Of a stretch of DNA of 64,000 nt, positions 1-14,090 are shown one piece after another (the stretch's first letter is position 1; every line of letters begins with the position of its first letter). Both the position numbers and the translations under genes were made by a program. Below the pieces are notes generated by a model that was given only the letters and a program-made list of their open reading frames with translations, searched no databases and was not told the DNA's origin. The DNA lies in NCBI RefSeq assembly GCF_004798705.1, contig NZ_CP039290.1, positions 1,612,001 through 1,676,000 of the forward strand, given 5' to 3'. Origin of the DNA: Arthrobacter sp. PAMC25564 (GTDB lineage: Bacteria; Actinomycetota; Actinomycetes; Actinomycetales; Micrococcaceae).

Positions 1-397
1 GTACGGCGTCATGAGCCTGGACGCGATCGCCCTCGACGTGGCCCGGTCAGCCGAGGCGCCGCCGGAGTTCCTGGTGGCGACCGATGCGCGGCGCAAGGAG
101 GTCTACTGGGCCCGGTACACCCTCACCGGCGCCCGGTTGCCGCGGCTCCTCGATGGCCCGCACGTGGGGTTCGCCGCGGACCTCCCCGGGCTGCCGGTCT
201 ATGGCGCCGGGGCCGGGATTTACTCCGGGGTGCTCCACGCCGTCCCCGGATTCAGCGACCGGCAGCCGGAGGCCCTCGGGCTGGGCAGGCTGGCGCTCGC
301 CCGGCTCGCGGCAGGAGAACAGCTGCTGGATTCGACCCCGCTGTACCTGCGCGAGTCCGACGCCCAGGTGCCGGGCCCCCGGAAGCGCGCGCTGTGA
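1..397 (+). CDS. tsaB: TsaB, t6A tRNA modification protein (3' part)
   Basis: The gene is cut by the left edge of the window; the visible frame starts at base 2 and carries about 131 codons. TsaB is the inactive ASKHA-fold partner of TsaD and supports N6-threonylcarbamoyladenosine formation at position 37 of ANN-decoding tRNAs. The visible part holds the YGVMSLDAIA segment and the ATDARRKEVYWA strand typical of TsaB, followed by the weakly conserved C-terminal half. The stop codon overlaps the GTG start of rimI by four bases (GTGA), and tsaD follows, which is the usual tsaB-rimI-tsaD order. Identity rests on motifs plus context. Confidence 0.9.
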   Translation, partial: YGVMSLDAIALDVARSAEAPPEFLVATDARRKEVYWARYTLTGARLPRLLDGPHVGFAADLPGLPVYGAGAGIYSGVLHAVPGFSDRQPEALGLGRLALARLAAGEQLLDSTPLYLRESDAQVPGPRKRAL

Positions 398-915
398 GCC
401 GCGCGGAAACGCCGTCTACGGCGCCGGGCACGGTGACGCTGCGGGCCATGGATGTCGCGGACATCCCGGCCGTCCACGAGCTGGAGCGCCGGCTGTTCCC
501 GGTAGACGCTTGGCCCCTGCAGATGTTCTTCGATGAGCTGGCACAACGGGAAACCCGCCGCTACCTCGTCGCGGAGCTCGACGGCGGGATCGTGGGCTAC
601 GCCGGGCTGATGTGCATCGAGCCGATCGCGGACGTCCAGACCATCGCCGTCGTGCCGGAACAGGAAGGCAAGGGCATCGGCTCGGCCCTGCTCACCGAGC
701 TCATCAGGGAGGCCCGGCGGCGCCATGCCGAGGACGTGCTGCTGGAGGTCAGGGCGGACAACCCGCGTGCCCAGCGGCTCTATCTCCGCTTCGGCTTCGA
801 ACAGATCCATGTCCGGCGCCGCTACTACCGCGACGGCGTCGACGCCCTGATCATGCGGCTCCGGCTGAACGCCCCACCACCGTCCGAGCAGCCCAGGGAA
901 GCAGGCCGCCCATGA
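394..915 (+). CDS. rimI: RimI-type N-terminal alanine acetyltransferase
   Basis: A 173-residue GNAT enzyme expected to acetylate the N-terminal alanine of ribosomal protein S18 or related N-termini with acetyl-CoA in the cytosol. The acetyl-CoA loop is visible as QEGKGIGSA near residues 88-96, after the strand VQTIAVVPE. The C-terminal [21 protein letters not shown] block is characteristic of RimI. The GTG start overlaps the tsaB stop and the stop overlaps the tsaD start (ATGA), so the three genes are probably translationally coupled. The first 15 residues look dispensable, and a start inside them cannot be excluded. Confidence 0.92.
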   Translation: MSRAETPSTAPGTVTLRAMDVADIPAVHELERRLFPVDAWPLQMFFDELAQRETRRYLVAELDGGIVGYAGLMCIEPIADVQTIAVVPEQEGKGIGSALLTELIREARRRHAEDVLLEVRADNPRAQRLYLRFGFEQIHVRRRYYRDGVDALIMRLRLNAPPPSEQPREAGRP

Positions 916-2033
916 ACCGCACCCAGCACCGTGACCAGCCGCTGGTCCTCGGCATTGAATCCTCCTGCGACGAGACCGGCGTCGGGATTGTCCGCGGAAC
1001 GGCCCTGCTGACCAACACCGTGTCCTCCTCGATGGACGAACACGTCCGGTTCGGCGGCGTCATCCCCGAGATCGCCTCGCGCGCCCATCTCGACGCCTTC
1101 GTGCCCGCCCTCCGGGAGGCGCTGGCGGAGGCCGACGTCAGGCTGGAGGAGCTCGACGCGATCGCGGTCACCTCCGGGCCCGGACTCGCGGGAGCCCTGA
1201 TGGTGGGCGTCTGCGCGGCGAAGGCCCTCGCCGTCGCGACGGGCAAGCCGCTCTACGCGATCAACCATCTCGTCGCGCACGTCGGCGTCGGGCTGCTCCA
1301 AGCCGATGCCGGCGGCCCGCAGACCGTTACCGGCGCGCTGCCGGCTAACGGTTTGCCGGAGAACCTGGGCGCGCTGCTCGTGTCCGGCGGGCACACCGAA
1401 ATCCTGCGGGTCCGGAGCATCACGGACGACGTCGAACTGCTCGGCTCCACCATCGACGACGCCGCCGGCGAGGCCTACGACAAGGTGGCCCGGCTGCTGG
1501 GCCTGGGTTATCCGGGCGGCCCCGCCATCGACAGGCTGGCGCGCAGCGGCAACGCGAAGGCGATCCGCTTCCCGCGCGGGCTCAGCCAGCCGAAGTACAT
1601 GGGGACCGCGGAGGAACCCGGCCCGCACCGCTACGACTGGTCCTTCAGCGGGCTCAAGACCGCCGTCGCCCGCTGTGTGGAGCAGTTCGAGGCCCGCGGG
1701 GAAGTGGTACCCGTGGCGGATATCGCCGCGGCGTTCCAGGAAGCCGTGGTGGATGTGATCACGTCCAAGGCGGTGCTGGCCTGCCGCGAAAACGGCATTA
1801 CCGAGGTGCTGCTGGGCGGGGGAGTGGCCGCCAACTCGCGGCTGCGGCAGCTCACCCAGCAGCGCTGCAGCGCGGCCGGGATCCGCCTGACCGTCCCGCC
1901 GCTGTCCCTGTGCACCGACAACGGCGCCATGGTCGCCGCGCTCGGCGCCCAGCTGGTGATGGCCGGGGTGGCGCCGAGCGGCATCGGCTTTGCCCCGGAT
2001 TCCTCCATGCCGGTCACCACCGTCTCGGCCTGA
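912..2033 (+). CDS. tsaD: TsaD, tRNA N6-threonylcarbamoyladenosine transferase
   Basis: The 373-residue catalytic subunit that transfers the threonylcarbamoyl group to A37 of tRNA. It begins with the ASKHA phosphate loop [10 protein letters not shown] (residues 14-23). Metal-ligand histidines sit at 119 and 123 in [16 protein letters not shown] and the later [11 protein letters not shown] and CTDNGAMVA motifs are present. The ATG at 912 is chosen because it overlaps the rimI stop; the frame stays open upstream to 612, but that extension reads as rimI in another frame. The gene ends 27 bases from a convergent ligase gene. Confidence 0.96.
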   Translation: MNRTQHRDQPLVLGIESSCDETGVGIVRGTALLTNTVSSSMDEHVRFGGVIPEIASRAHLDAFVPALREALAEADVRLEELDAIAVTSGPGLAGALMVGVCAAKALAVATGKPLYAINHLVAHVGVGLLQADAGGPQTVTGALPANGLPENLGALLVSGGHTEILRVRSITDDVELLGSTIDDAAGEAYDKVARLLGLGYPGGPAIDRLARSGNAKAIRFPRGLSQPKYMGTAEEPGPHRYDWSFSGLKTAVARCVEQFEARGEVVPVADIAAAFQEAVVDVITSKAVLACRENGITEVLLGGGVAANSRLRQLTQQRCSAAGIRLTVPPLSLCTDNGAMVAALGAQLVMAGVAPSGIGFAPDSSMPVTTVSA

Positions 2034-2060
2034 AGCGGTGCTGTGAGGTGAAGGCCCGGC

Positions 2061-3212
2061 CTAGGCCTCGGGCCCCTTGCGCATCTGCTGGACCAGGTCC
2101 AGTACGACGGCGCGCAGGTCGCCTCCGTGCTCTGCCGCCACGCGCCGCTGCCGCTGGTAGCCGGCGCCGCGCTCGATGATCTTCAGCACGTCGGCCAGCT
2201 CGGCGCTGCAGCCGAGTTTCACGGCGACGGGTTCAAGCCGGGCGACTGTCTCGCGGATGTGGTCCGTGACGAGCTGCTCGTTGCCTTCGGCATCGAGGAT
2301 GATGATGGCGTCCAGGCCGTAGCGCGCGGCACGCCATTTGTTTTCCTGCACATGCCAGGGTGGCATGGTCGGTATGGTCCCGCCGTTGTCCAGCAGGGTG
2401 GAGAAGTCGTCCACGAGGCACTGGGTCAGCGCTGCAATGGCGCCGACTTCCTCGAGGGTGGCCAGTCCGTCGCAGATGCGCATCTCGATGGTGCCGAAAT
2501 GGGGGACGGGCCGGATGTCCCAGCGGATTTCGGAGAGCGAGTCGATCACTCCGGTGGTGAACATGTCCTGGGCATAGGACTCGAAGTCCTCCCAGCTGGA
2601 GAACTGGAAGGGCAGGCCGGCGGTGGGCAACTGCTGGAACATCAGCGCGCGCTGGGAGGCGTAGCCGGTGTCCTCGCCGCCCCAGAACGGGCTGGAGGCA
2701 GAGAGCGCCTGGAACTGCGGGAAGTAGTTCACCAGGCCGTCCAGGACGGGGAGGACCTTGTCCCGGCTGTCGAGGCCGACGTGGACGTGGACGCCGTAGA
2801 TGACCATCTGGCGGCCCCACCACTGGGTGCGGTCAATGAGCTTGGCGTACCGGGCCTTGTCCGTCACGGGCTGAAGCTGCGGCGGGCTGAAGGGGTGGCT
2901 CCCGGCACAGAAGATCTCGACGCCCATGGGGTCGGTGACGTCACGGACCGCCGCGAGGGAACTGCTCAGGTCCGCCTTTGCCTCGGCCACAGTGTTGCAG
3001 ATCCCGGTGACAAGTTCCACCGTGTTCAGCAGCAGCTCCTGCTTGATGTGCGGGTGCTCGTCGTCCTCGTTCAGTTCGGGATGCCGTGCGGCGACCCCGC
3101 GGAGCACTTCCTTGGCCACGGAGGCCAGCTCTCCGGTTTCCGCATCGACGAGGGCGAGCTCCCATTCCACACCAAGAGTTGATTGCCTGGATGAAGCGAA
3201 ATCAATCTTCAT
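2061..3212 (-). CDS. YbdK-type glutamate--cysteine ligase
   Basis: A 383-residue carboxylate-amine ligase of the GCS2 family (YbdK type), which joins glutamate and cysteine or a related amine with ATP in the cytosol. LGVEWELALVD at the start, YGVHVHVGLDSRDK in the middle and PVPHFGTIEMRICD later are the conserved GCS2 blocks that hold the metal and nucleotide. On this strand GAAGGGA lies seven bases before the ATG. The gene is convergent with tsaD. The true substrate is unknown: glutathione is not the usual actinobacterial thiol, so a gamma-glutamyl product or an ergothioneine-type step are possibilities that the sequence cannot decide. Confidence 0.88.
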   Translation of the reverse strand: MKIDFASSRQSTLGVEWELALVDAETGELASVAKEVLRGVAARHPELNEDDEHPHIKQELLLNTVELVTGICNTVAEAKADLSSSLAAVRDVTDPMGVEIFCAGSHPFSPPQLQPVTDKARYAKLIDRTQWWGRQMVIYGVHVHVGLDSRDKVLPVLDGLVNYFPQFQALSASSPFWGGEDTGYASQRALMFQQLPTAGLPFQFSSWEDFESYAQDMFTTGVIDSLSEIRWDIRPVPHFGTIEMRICDGLATLEEVGAIAALTQCLVDDFSTLLDNGGTIPTMPPWHVQENKWRAARYGLDAIIILDAEGNEQLVTDHIRETVARLEPVAVKLGCSAELADVLKIIERGAGYQRQRRVAAEHGGDLRAVVLDLVQQMRKGPEA

Positions 3213-3371
3213 GTGGTCCCTTCACTGTTCGGCTGTCTGTTTCCGCGGCCCTGGCCGACGGTGCCACGGCCAGCGGAACCGGCAATGTCACCATCAGAGG
3301 TACTGGCAAAGTCACGAGCGGCGTCGCCGGACAGTTGGCAGGGCAACGGTGGTCCAAGTCTAGTGCAGGGG

Positions 3372-3377
3372 TACCAT
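3372..3377 (+). promoter_or_regulatory. -10 box for leaderless GH3 gene
   Basis: TACCAT ends seven bases before the GTG at 3385, so transcription would begin at or one base before the start codon. No clear -35 box was seen. Confidence 0.5.
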
Positions 3378-3384
3378 CGAGACG

Positions 3385-5091
3385 GTGGCCAGACGACAGC
3401 GAACAAGTGAAAGTGTTCACAAAAGAACTCCGACCGCAGCGGTTTTGATGGCAGTTCTGGGACTGGCCCTCGGAACGGCCTCCTGCTCGGCGCCTCCGCC
3501 GCCAGCACCTTCAGGCCGTCCCGCGGCCCCGTCACCACACGGCGTCCCGGATTCCCCGTTGGACACCGGATCCCGGCCGCTCGGCTGGGGACCGGAGCAG
3601 CGGGACGCCGACGCGGCCGCCCAGGCCGTGGCCGCCATGAGCCTCGAACAGGAGGCCGGGCAGGTCCTGCTGCCGAACTTTACCGGGCCCGACTATGAGT
3701 CCCACGCCGCGACCATCGAGCGCCTGCACCTAGCCGGCTCCATCATCATGGGAGACAACGTTCCCGGAACGCCTGGGGGACAGGTGGACACCGGCGCGAT
3801 GCAGGGCGTCACCCGCCGGCTCCAGTTGGCGGCTCGGGCGGATGGCCGCGGCTGGCCCGGAATGATCGGCGTCGACCAGGAAGGCGGGGTGGTAGCCAGG
3901 CTGCGCGCCCCGCTGACCGAGTGGCCTGCCCCGATGAGCTACGGCGCCGCCGGAAACGGGCCGCTGGCCTCCGGTGCAGGCCAGGCCATGGGCTCGGAAC
4001 TGGCTGCGCTGGGCTTCAACCTCGACTTCGCCCCCGCCCTGGATGTAACCATGGGCCCCGCAGATCCGACCATCGGGGCGCGGTCGATGTCCGGCAGCGC
4101 CGACGCGGCTGCGGAACTCGGCGTCGCCTTCTCCGGGGGGATGCTTGCCTCGGGGCTGCTGCCGGCAGTCAAGCACTTTCCCGGCCACGGCTCGGTAGAC
4201 GTGGATTCGCATGCCGGTCTCCCCGTCCAGGGTGCGTCCCTGGACCAGCTCCGTGCCAAGGATCTGAAACCCTTCCAGGCGGCCATCAGTGCCGGCCTGC
4301 CCATGATCATGACAGGCCACGTCGCCGTGCCTGCGCTCGAACCCGGGGTACCCGCGTCTGTGTCCAAGCCTGCTTATGCGATGCTGCGGGGGATGGGCTT
4401 CCACGGCGTGGCGGTGACGGATGCGCTCAACATGGGGGCGGTCCGGAAGCAGTTCCCCAATGACTCCGCCGCTCCGCTGGCGCTCGCCGCGGGTGCCGAC
4501 CTGCTGCTGATGCCGGCAGATGTGGCCGCAGCCCATGCCGCGATCGTCGGGGCCGTGAAGAGCGGGGCCCTGCCGCCGGAACGGCTGGCCGAGGCCGCGC
4601 GGCGGGTGGCCACCATGATGAGCTGGCGTGGCCGCACCGGCGCCCCGGCGGGAACGGCGCCGGGCAGCGGCACGGAGCTGTCGCGGAAGGTCTCCGCGGC
4701 TGCGGTCACCGTCCTGGCCGGCCCCTGCCATGGGCGGATGGTGCCCGCGGGCGTGCGTGTAACGGGCGGCTCCGAGGAGGACCGTTCACGGTTCACGGCC
4801 GCGGCCCGGAACGCCGGCATCAGCGTCGGCAGCGGGCCGCTCGTTTCCTTGATCGGTTTCGGCGGGGCGGCGGAGCCGGAGGCAGCAGAGGCGGCACCGG
4901 CGGACGTTGCCGTTGCCCTGGACGCGCCATGGGCGCTGGCCGGCTCTGCCGCTCCGGCGAAGATCGCCCTGTACGGCCGCAGCCAAGGCGCCTACGACGC
5001 GTTGCTGGCAGTCCTTGCGGGACAGGCGGCGGCCCCAGGGAAGCTTCCCGTCGCCGTCGGACCGCAGGGCCCGGGAACAGGTTGTGGCTGA
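3385..5091 (+). CDS. GH3 beta-N-acetylhexosaminidase (NagZ-like), lipoprotein
   Basis: A 568-residue exported glycoside hydrolase of family 3. The N-terminus has a basic stretch, a hydrophobic segment (about residues 17-29) and a cysteine in GTASCSAPPPP that fits a lax lipobox, followed by a Pro-rich linker, so it is probably anchored outside the membrane. The catalytic domain covers about residues 75-410: IGVDQEGG, then KHFPGHGSVDVDSHAGLPV (from 263) with the NagZ-type Asp-His dyad, and VTDALNMGAV with the likely nucleophile Asp346. It should release N-acetylglucosamine from muropeptides or chitooligosaccharides. The last 150 residues are a separate Ala/Gly-rich domain of unknown role. A GTG start is favoured by the -10 box seven bases upstream. 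Confidence 0.88.
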   Translation: MARRQRTSESVHKRTPTAAVLMAVLGLALGTASCSAPPPPAPSGRPAAPSPHGVPDSPLDTGSRPLGWGPEQRDADAAAQAVAAMSLEQEAGQVLLPNFTGPDYESHAATIERLHLAGSIIMGDNVPGTPGGQVDTGAMQGVTRRLQLAARADGRGWPGMIGVDQEGGVVARLRAPLTEWPAPMSYGAAGNGPLASGAGQAMGSELAALGFNLDFAPALDVTMGPADPTIGARSMSGSADAAAELGVAFSGGMLASGLLPAVKHFPGHGSVDVDSHAGLPVQGASLDQLRAKDLKPFQAAISAGLPMIMTGHVAVPALEPGVPASVSKPAYAMLRGMGFHGVAVTDALNMGAVRKQFPNDSAAPLALAAGADLLLMPADVAAAHAAIVGAVKSGALPPERLAEAARRVATMMSWRGRTGAPAGTAPGSGTELSRKVSAAAVTVLAGPCHGRMVPAGVRVTGGSEEDRSRFTAAARNAGISVGSGPLVSLIGFGGAAEPEAAEAAPADVAVALDAPWALAGSAAPAKIALYGRSQGAYDALLAVLAGQAAAPGKLPVAVGPQGPGTGCG

Positions 5092-5121
5092 CACCGGACC
5101 CCGCCGGACTTTGCCGGAGGG

Positions 5122-5127
5122 TTTAAT
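5122..5127 (+). promoter_or_regulatory. -10 box for leaderless shikimate dehydrogenase-like gene
   Basis: TTTAAT ends six bases before the GTG at 5134. No Shine-Dalgarno sequence fits that start, which supports leaderless transcription. Confidence 0.5.
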
Positions 5128-5133
5128 GGGGTT

Positions 5134-5964
5134 GTGCCCATACTGAACAAAGATATGACCCTGTGCATCTCGCTCTCGGCCCGGCCGAGCAACAACGGGA
5201 CGCGTTTCCACAACTACCTGTATGAACAGCTGGGCCTGAACTGGATCTACAAGGCCTTCGCCCCCACGGATCTGGCCCAGGCAGTGGCCGGCGTCCGCGG
5301 GCTGGGGATCCGCGGCTGTGCCGTGTCGATGCCGTACAAGGAGGATGTCATCGCCCTTGTCGACGTCTTGGACCCCTCAGCGAAGGCGATAGATTCGGTC
5401 AACACCATTGTCAACGACGGCGGGACGCTCACCGCCTACAACACCGACTACACGGCCATCGAACAGCTGCTGCAGCGCAACGCCGTGCCGTCGTCGTACT
5501 CGGTGTGGGTGCTGGGCTCCGGCGGAATGGCCAAGGCCACCGTGGCGGCCCTGCGCGACGCCGGGTTCAAGGATGTCACCGTGATCGCCCGCAACGAGGC
5601 AGCGGGGCGGGCGCTCGCCGGACTGTACGGCTTCGCGTGGAGTCCGGAACTTCCCGCAAGCGATGGAGGCGGCAGCGCCGACATGCTCATCAACGTCACG
5701 CCGGTGGGTATGGCCGGCGGCCCGGACGCCGAGGCGCTGTCCTTCCCACAGGAGGCGATCGACGCTGCCAAGGTGGTGTTCGACGTCGTCGCCCTTCCGG
5801 CGGAGACGCCGCTCATCAAGGCTGCCCGGGCAGCGGGCAAGACCGTGATCACGGGAGCGGAGGTGGCCACCATCCAGGCGCTGGAGCAGTTCGTGCTGTA
5901 CACCGGCATCCGGCCCACCGATGAACAGGTGCGGGCCGCCGAGGAATTCATGCGGGCCCAGTAG
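5134..5964 (+). CDS. Shikimate dehydrogenase-like protein (HI0607/SdhL class)
   Basis: A 276-residue NAD(P)-dependent oxidoreductase with the shikimate dehydrogenase fold. The catalytic pair is retained: Lys69 in SMPYKED and Asp105 in YNTDYTA. The dinucleotide loop is VLGSGGMAKA (about 126-135). The N-terminal segment CISLSARPSNNGTRFHNYL is the signature of the SdhL (HI0607) branch rather than of AroE, so the physiological substrate may be a shikimate or quinate relative and not the aromatic pathway intermediate. It lies 42 bases after the GH3 gene but has its own likely -10 box. No aro genes are nearby. Confidence 0.85.
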   Translation: MPILNKDMTLCISLSARPSNNGTRFHNYLYEQLGLNWIYKAFAPTDLAQAVAGVRGLGIRGCAVSMPYKEDVIALVDVLDPSAKAIDSVNTIVNDGGTLTAYNTDYTAIEQLLQRNAVPSSYSVWVLGSGGMAKATVAALRDAGFKDVTVIARNEAAGRALAGLYGFAWSPELPASDGGGSADMLINVTPVGMAGGPDAEALSFPQEAIDAAKVVFDVVALPAETPLIKAARAAGKTVITGAEVATIQALEQFVLYTGIRPTDEQVRAAEEFMRAQ

Positions 5965-5973
5965 CTTCCGGAG

Positions 5974-7215
5974 CTAGGCCGGCTCCACCGAGATGGCCAC
6001 CTTGTCCTCGCCGATCCTGGTGAGGACCAGGGTGGCCGTCTTCTTCGCGGCATTCCGGCCTCCGGCCTTAGCTGCGGCCTTCCCTGCGGGGAGCAGCTGC
6101 TTGCGCAGCTCTTCCGGGGTGACCGAGGTGCCGCGTTTCTTGATGTCCAGGACGCCGATGCCTTGGTCCCTGACCCAGGCCTTGAGGACCTTGACGTTGA
6201 GCGGCATCATCTCCAGGACCTTGTAGGCCCGGGCAAACGGGGTGTCCCTGAGTTCCGGGGCACAGATGTAGGCGATGTGCTCATCGACGAGGTGCCCGTC
6301 CAGCTGCAGTGCGACGTCGGCCACCAGGCCGGCGCGGATGACGGCGCCGTCGGGCTCGTACAGGTAGCCCTCCACAGGACCGACGGGGGCCAGCGGGCCG
6401 CCGCCGAAGTCCTCGCTGCTAGTCAGCTCCGCTGCCCCCTGCGGTCCCAGCAGGAGCGCTGCCCGCCGGATGCCGGGGCGGCGCACCGCGTTGAACCACA
6501 GCGCCACCTCGGTGACGTCCCCGCCCACCGAGACCCACTGGGCTTCGCAGCCCGCCGGGACCGCGTCATGCGGCATGCCCGGGCCCATCTTCACGCCGAC
6601 GGCGAGGCCGGAGGCGGCCAGCGACTCCACGAATGACAGCGGAGGGGAGAAGTCTTCCGGATCCCAGAGCCGCTTCGTTCCCGAGCTGGAGGTGGTGCGG
6701 CGGGCCGGGTCGAGCCAGACGCCGTCGATCCCTTCCAGCGACATGGCGGTGGCATCCGAGTGGACCACGGTGGCGTTCCGGAACGGAATCAGGTTCATGG
6801 TTGCACAGGCGGCCGTGGTTTCGTCCACTTCCACCGCGGTGACCTGGATATCCAGGGAGGCCAGCGCCATCGCATCGGCGCCGAGCCCGCAGCCCAGGTC
6901 TGCCACATGGCTGATTCCGGCACCGAGGAACCGCTGCGCATGCCGGGCTGCCACCGTGAGCCGGGTGGCCTGCTCCAGGCCGGCCTGGGTGAAGATCATC
7001 TGCCGGGCGAACTCGCCGAACTTGGCCTCGGCCCTGGTCCGGAGCCGGGACTGGGTCAGCACTGCCGAGACTAGCTCGGGGGAGTGGCCGGCCTTCCGGA
7101 GGGAGGCGTTGAGCCGGAAAGCCTCGTCCTCCCGGTACGGTCCCAGCGACGCCAGCAGCTCCCACCCCTCGGGATTAAGGAGCGGGGCGATCTGGTCCTG
7201 CGGTGCGTCAGCCAT
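5974..7215 (-). CDS. Class I SAM methyltransferase with THUMP-like C-terminal domain
   Basis: A 413-residue protein. A helical N-terminal part (LNPEGWELLASLGPY) is followed by a Rossmann methyltransferase core: motif I VADLGCGLGADAMALA near residues 103-118, the acidic strand VTAVEVDETT, and VWLDPARRT near the motif IV position, in place of an NPPY tetrad. The C-terminal 70 residues (KKRGTSVTPEELRKQL onward) resemble the THUMP-like domain of this actinobacterial family, which suggests an RNA substrate. Targets are not established from sequence. It is divergent from the small membrane protein gene at 7272, and both have -10 boxes placed for leaderless mRNAs. Confidence 0.82.
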   Translation of the reverse strand: MADAPQDQIAPLLNPEGWELLASLGPYREDEAFRLNASLRKAGHSPELVSAVLTQSRLRTRAEAKFGEFARQMIFTQAGLEQATRLTVAARHAQRFLGAGISHVADLGCGLGADAMALASLDIQVTAVEVDETTAACATMNLIPFRNATVVHSDATAMSLEGIDGVWLDPARRTTSSSGTKRLWDPEDFSPPLSFVESLAASGLAVGVKMGPGMPHDAVPAGCEAQWVSVGGDVTEVALWFNAVRRPGIRRAALLLGPQGAAELTSSEDFGGGPLAPVGPVEGYLYEPDGAVIRAGLVADVALQLDGHLVDEHIAYICAPELRDTPFARAYKVLEMMPLNVKVLKAWVRDQGIGVLDIKKRGTSVTPEELRKQLLPAGKAAAKAGGRNAAKKTATLVLTRIGEDKVAISVEPA

Positions 7216-7222
7216 GGGAACA

Positions 7223-7228
7223 AGCGTA
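7223..7228 (-). promoter_or_regulatory. -10 box for leaderless THUMP-like methyltransferase
   Basis: Read on the minus strand, TACGCT ends seven bases before the ATG whose first base is 7215. Confidence 0.5.
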
Positions 7229-7258
7229 GTGGAGGCGCTCTTCCCCAGATGCGCCCGC

Positions 7259-7264
7259 TAGTGT
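7259..7264 (+). promoter_or_regulatory. -10 box for leaderless membrane protein gene
   Basis: TAGTGT ends seven bases before the ATG at 7272. It lies back to back with the minus-strand box at 7223-7228, so the 56-base gap would hold two divergent promoters. Confidence 0.5.
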
Positions 7265-7271
7265 TGACGGC

Positions 7272-7712
7272 ATGGAAGACAGCGGCATCAATGATCAGCG
7301 CAGCGACGACAACGGCCTGGCCGGCAACAGCAGCGCAGCGCAGCAGTACGCCGATGGGGACCACCGCAACCACCGGGGGCTTGCCCGGTATGCCCGCCCC
7401 GCGCTGATCGCCGGCGGGGTCATCGCCGTCGTCTGCGTTGCGTTGCTGGTCATCATCTTCTTCCTGGATTCCTTCAACGCGACCATCTACTCCGTCGGCG
7501 GCAAGGACGTCACGGATGCCACCGACGAGGCGCGGGCGATCCGCGACACGTACGCCGCGGCCCGTCTGGGCGGCATCATCTTCCTGGCCATCGGTGCCGC
7601 CCTCGCCGCCGCCGGGGGCCTCGTGCTGTACCGCCACCGGAGTGAGCAGGGCCGGGACGACGACGAAGAGAACGGCGAAGACGTGGACTTTGAGGACCTC
7701 GCCGGGCAGTAG
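7272..7712 (+). CDS. Small two-helix membrane protein, unknown function
   Basis: A 146-residue protein not recognised as a named family. A polar N-terminus of about 40 residues is followed by one membrane helix (about residues 44-65, ALIAGGVIAVVCVALLVIIFF). A polar loop of about 30 residues follows (NATIYSVGGKDVTD...), then a second helix (about 97-116) and an acidic tail rich in Asp and Glu. Both ends would lie on the same side of the membrane. The gene stands just upstream of the groES control region but is unlikely to be co-transcribed, because groES has its own promoter. Confidence 0.75.
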   Translation: MEDSGINDQRSDDNGLAGNSSAAQQYADGDHRNHRGLARYARPALIAGGVIAVVCVALLVIIFFLDSFNATIYSVGGKDVTDATDEARAIRDTYAAARLGGIIFLAIGAALAAAGGLVLYRHRSEQGRDDDEENGEDVDFEDLAGQ

Positions 7713-7748
7713 CAAAGCACGTCGCGGGCGTTCATCCGGAACGGATTT

Positions 7749-7775
7749 CTGGCACTCGCCTTGACCGAGTGCTAA
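7749..7775 (+). promoter_or_regulatory. CIRCE operator 1 (HrcA site) over the groES -35 box
   Basis: An inverted repeat with halves CTGGCACTC (7749-7757) and GAGTGCTAA (7767-7775) separated by nine bases. The right half is a perfect CIRCE half and the left one has two changes. The spacer contains the likely -35 box TTGACC (7761-7766), so bound HrcA would block RNA polymerase. Confidence 0.93.
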
Positions 7776-7790
7776 CTCCTTACATAGAGT
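7761..7790 (+). promoter_or_regulatory. groES-groEL promoter
   Basis: TTGACC (7761-7766) and TAGAGT (7785-7790) are 18 bases apart, a good vegetative promoter. It is enclosed by the two CIRCE elements. Confidence 0.75.
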
Positions 7791-7795
7791 CGTCA

Positions 7796-7822
7796 TTAGC
7801 ACTCTCCCCCGGAGGGTGCTAA
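7796..7822 (+). promoter_or_regulatory. CIRCE operator 2 (HrcA site) downstream of the promoter
   Basis: TTAGCACTC (7796-7804), nine bases, then GGGTGCTAA (7814-7822). The left half is perfect and the right half has two changes. It lies in the start of the transcribed leader, where it could also act in the mRNA. Confidence 0.92.
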
Positions 7823-7935
7823 CACATGAAGAACTGCCCGCCAGGCTTGCTGCCGGCACCGCGACGACGGTTTGCCAGCCCCGGGACCACAGTTCTACTG
7901 TCCACGAATTTGCTGACGTAGAAGGAGAGGTCCGA

Positions 7936-8232
7936 GTGTCGGTCTCTATTAAGCCTCTTGAGGATCGTATTGTTGTCCGCCCGCTCGAAGCAGAGCAGAC
8001 CACGGCTTCCGGCCTGGTTATCCCGGACTCCGCGCAGGAAAAGCCCCAGGAAGGCGAAGTTGTTGCAGTAGGCCCCGGCCGCTTTGACGACAACGGCAAC
8101 CGCGTTCCGATTGACGTTGCCGTCGGCGACGTCGTCATCTACTCCAAGTACGGCGGAACCGAAGTCAAGACCGGCGGCACCGAGTACCTCGTGCTGTCCG
8201 CCCGCGACGTTCTGGCGATCGTCGTTAAGTAA
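7936..8232 (+). CDS. groES: GroES co-chaperonin
   Basis: The 98-residue GroES (Cpn10) lid of the GroEL chamber. [18 protein letters not shown] begins the protein, the mobile loop is [17 protein letters not shown], and YSKYGGTEV is the roof region. The GTG at 7936 is chosen because GGAG lies a few bases upstream and the protein then has the family length. The same frame is open from 7816, but that part covers the operator and leader. The leader from the promoter is about 140 bases. groEL starts 79 bases downstream, so the two form a heat-shock operon under HrcA. Confidence 0.97.
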   Translation: MSVSIKPLEDRIVVRPLEAEQTTASGLVIPDSAQEKPQEGEVVAVGPGRFDDNGNRVPIDVAVGDVVIYSKYGGTEVKTGGTEYLVLSARDVLAIVVK

Positions 8233-8299
8233 CTTCCCTTGGACCCCCGCGCCGCCGATCCCTCTGACGATGGATCAGTTGCGCGGGGTTCTGTCTTGA

Positions 8300-9922
<1,623 letters not shown>

Positions 9923-9973
9923 CACGGGCCCCCGGCGCCTTCCCTGGCGCCAGCCCGGCAACACAGCTCCAGG

Positions 9974-10018
9974 ACAGGGGGCCGGATCAGCATCAGCTGG
10001 CCCGGCCCCCTGTTTTTT
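9974..10018 (+). terminator. Rho-independent terminator of groES-groEL
   Basis: A perfect 12-bp stem (ACAGGGGGCCGG, 9974-9985, with its complement at 10002-10013), a 16-base loop and a run of six T directly after. This is the clearest terminator in the window. Confidence 0.92.
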
Positions 10019-10164
10019 GTGCCCCGGGCGCCCGCACCGCGGAATCTCCCCACGTCCGGCAGCGCCGCTGCCGGGTACGACGGCGGGTCCCGGCGACACG
10101 CCGCCGGGCACCTCCAGCGATGGGGGATTTCGCACCGGAACCGTCCACGTGGCCGCCCCGACGA

Positions 10165-10194
10165 TTGGCCACAGAAATTACGGTTCGGTAACAT
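10165..10194 (+). promoter_or_regulatory. Promoter of the acyltransferase gene
   Basis: TTGGCC (10165-10170) and TAACAT (10189-10194) are 18 bases apart. A leader of about 27 bases with GAGAGGA (10215-10221) leads to the GTG at 10228. Confidence 0.5.
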
Positions 10195-10227
10195 TGATGC
10201 TTTGGAAGCCGGCCCGAGAGGATTTTT

Positions 10228-14026
<3,799 letters not shown>

Positions 14027-14078
14027 GCCCACGGCCGCCAGGCCGGACGCCGCCACTTTTATGGTCACCGGTCAGGAC

Positions 14079-14084
14079 TAGGCT
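14079..14084 (+). promoter_or_regulatory. -10 box for leaderless ABC exporter gene
   Basis: TAGGCT is followed by six bases (CAATCC) and then the ATG at 14091. No Shine-Dalgarno sequence is present. Confidence 0.55.
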
Positions 14085-14090
14085 CAATCC

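Noticed and set aside
3275..3315. Imperfect direct repeat upstream of the GH3 gene (core GGCAA and GTCAC twice, 24 bases apart)
   Set aside because: Only two imperfect copies, no symmetry and no link to the promoter; not above what I would expect by chance.
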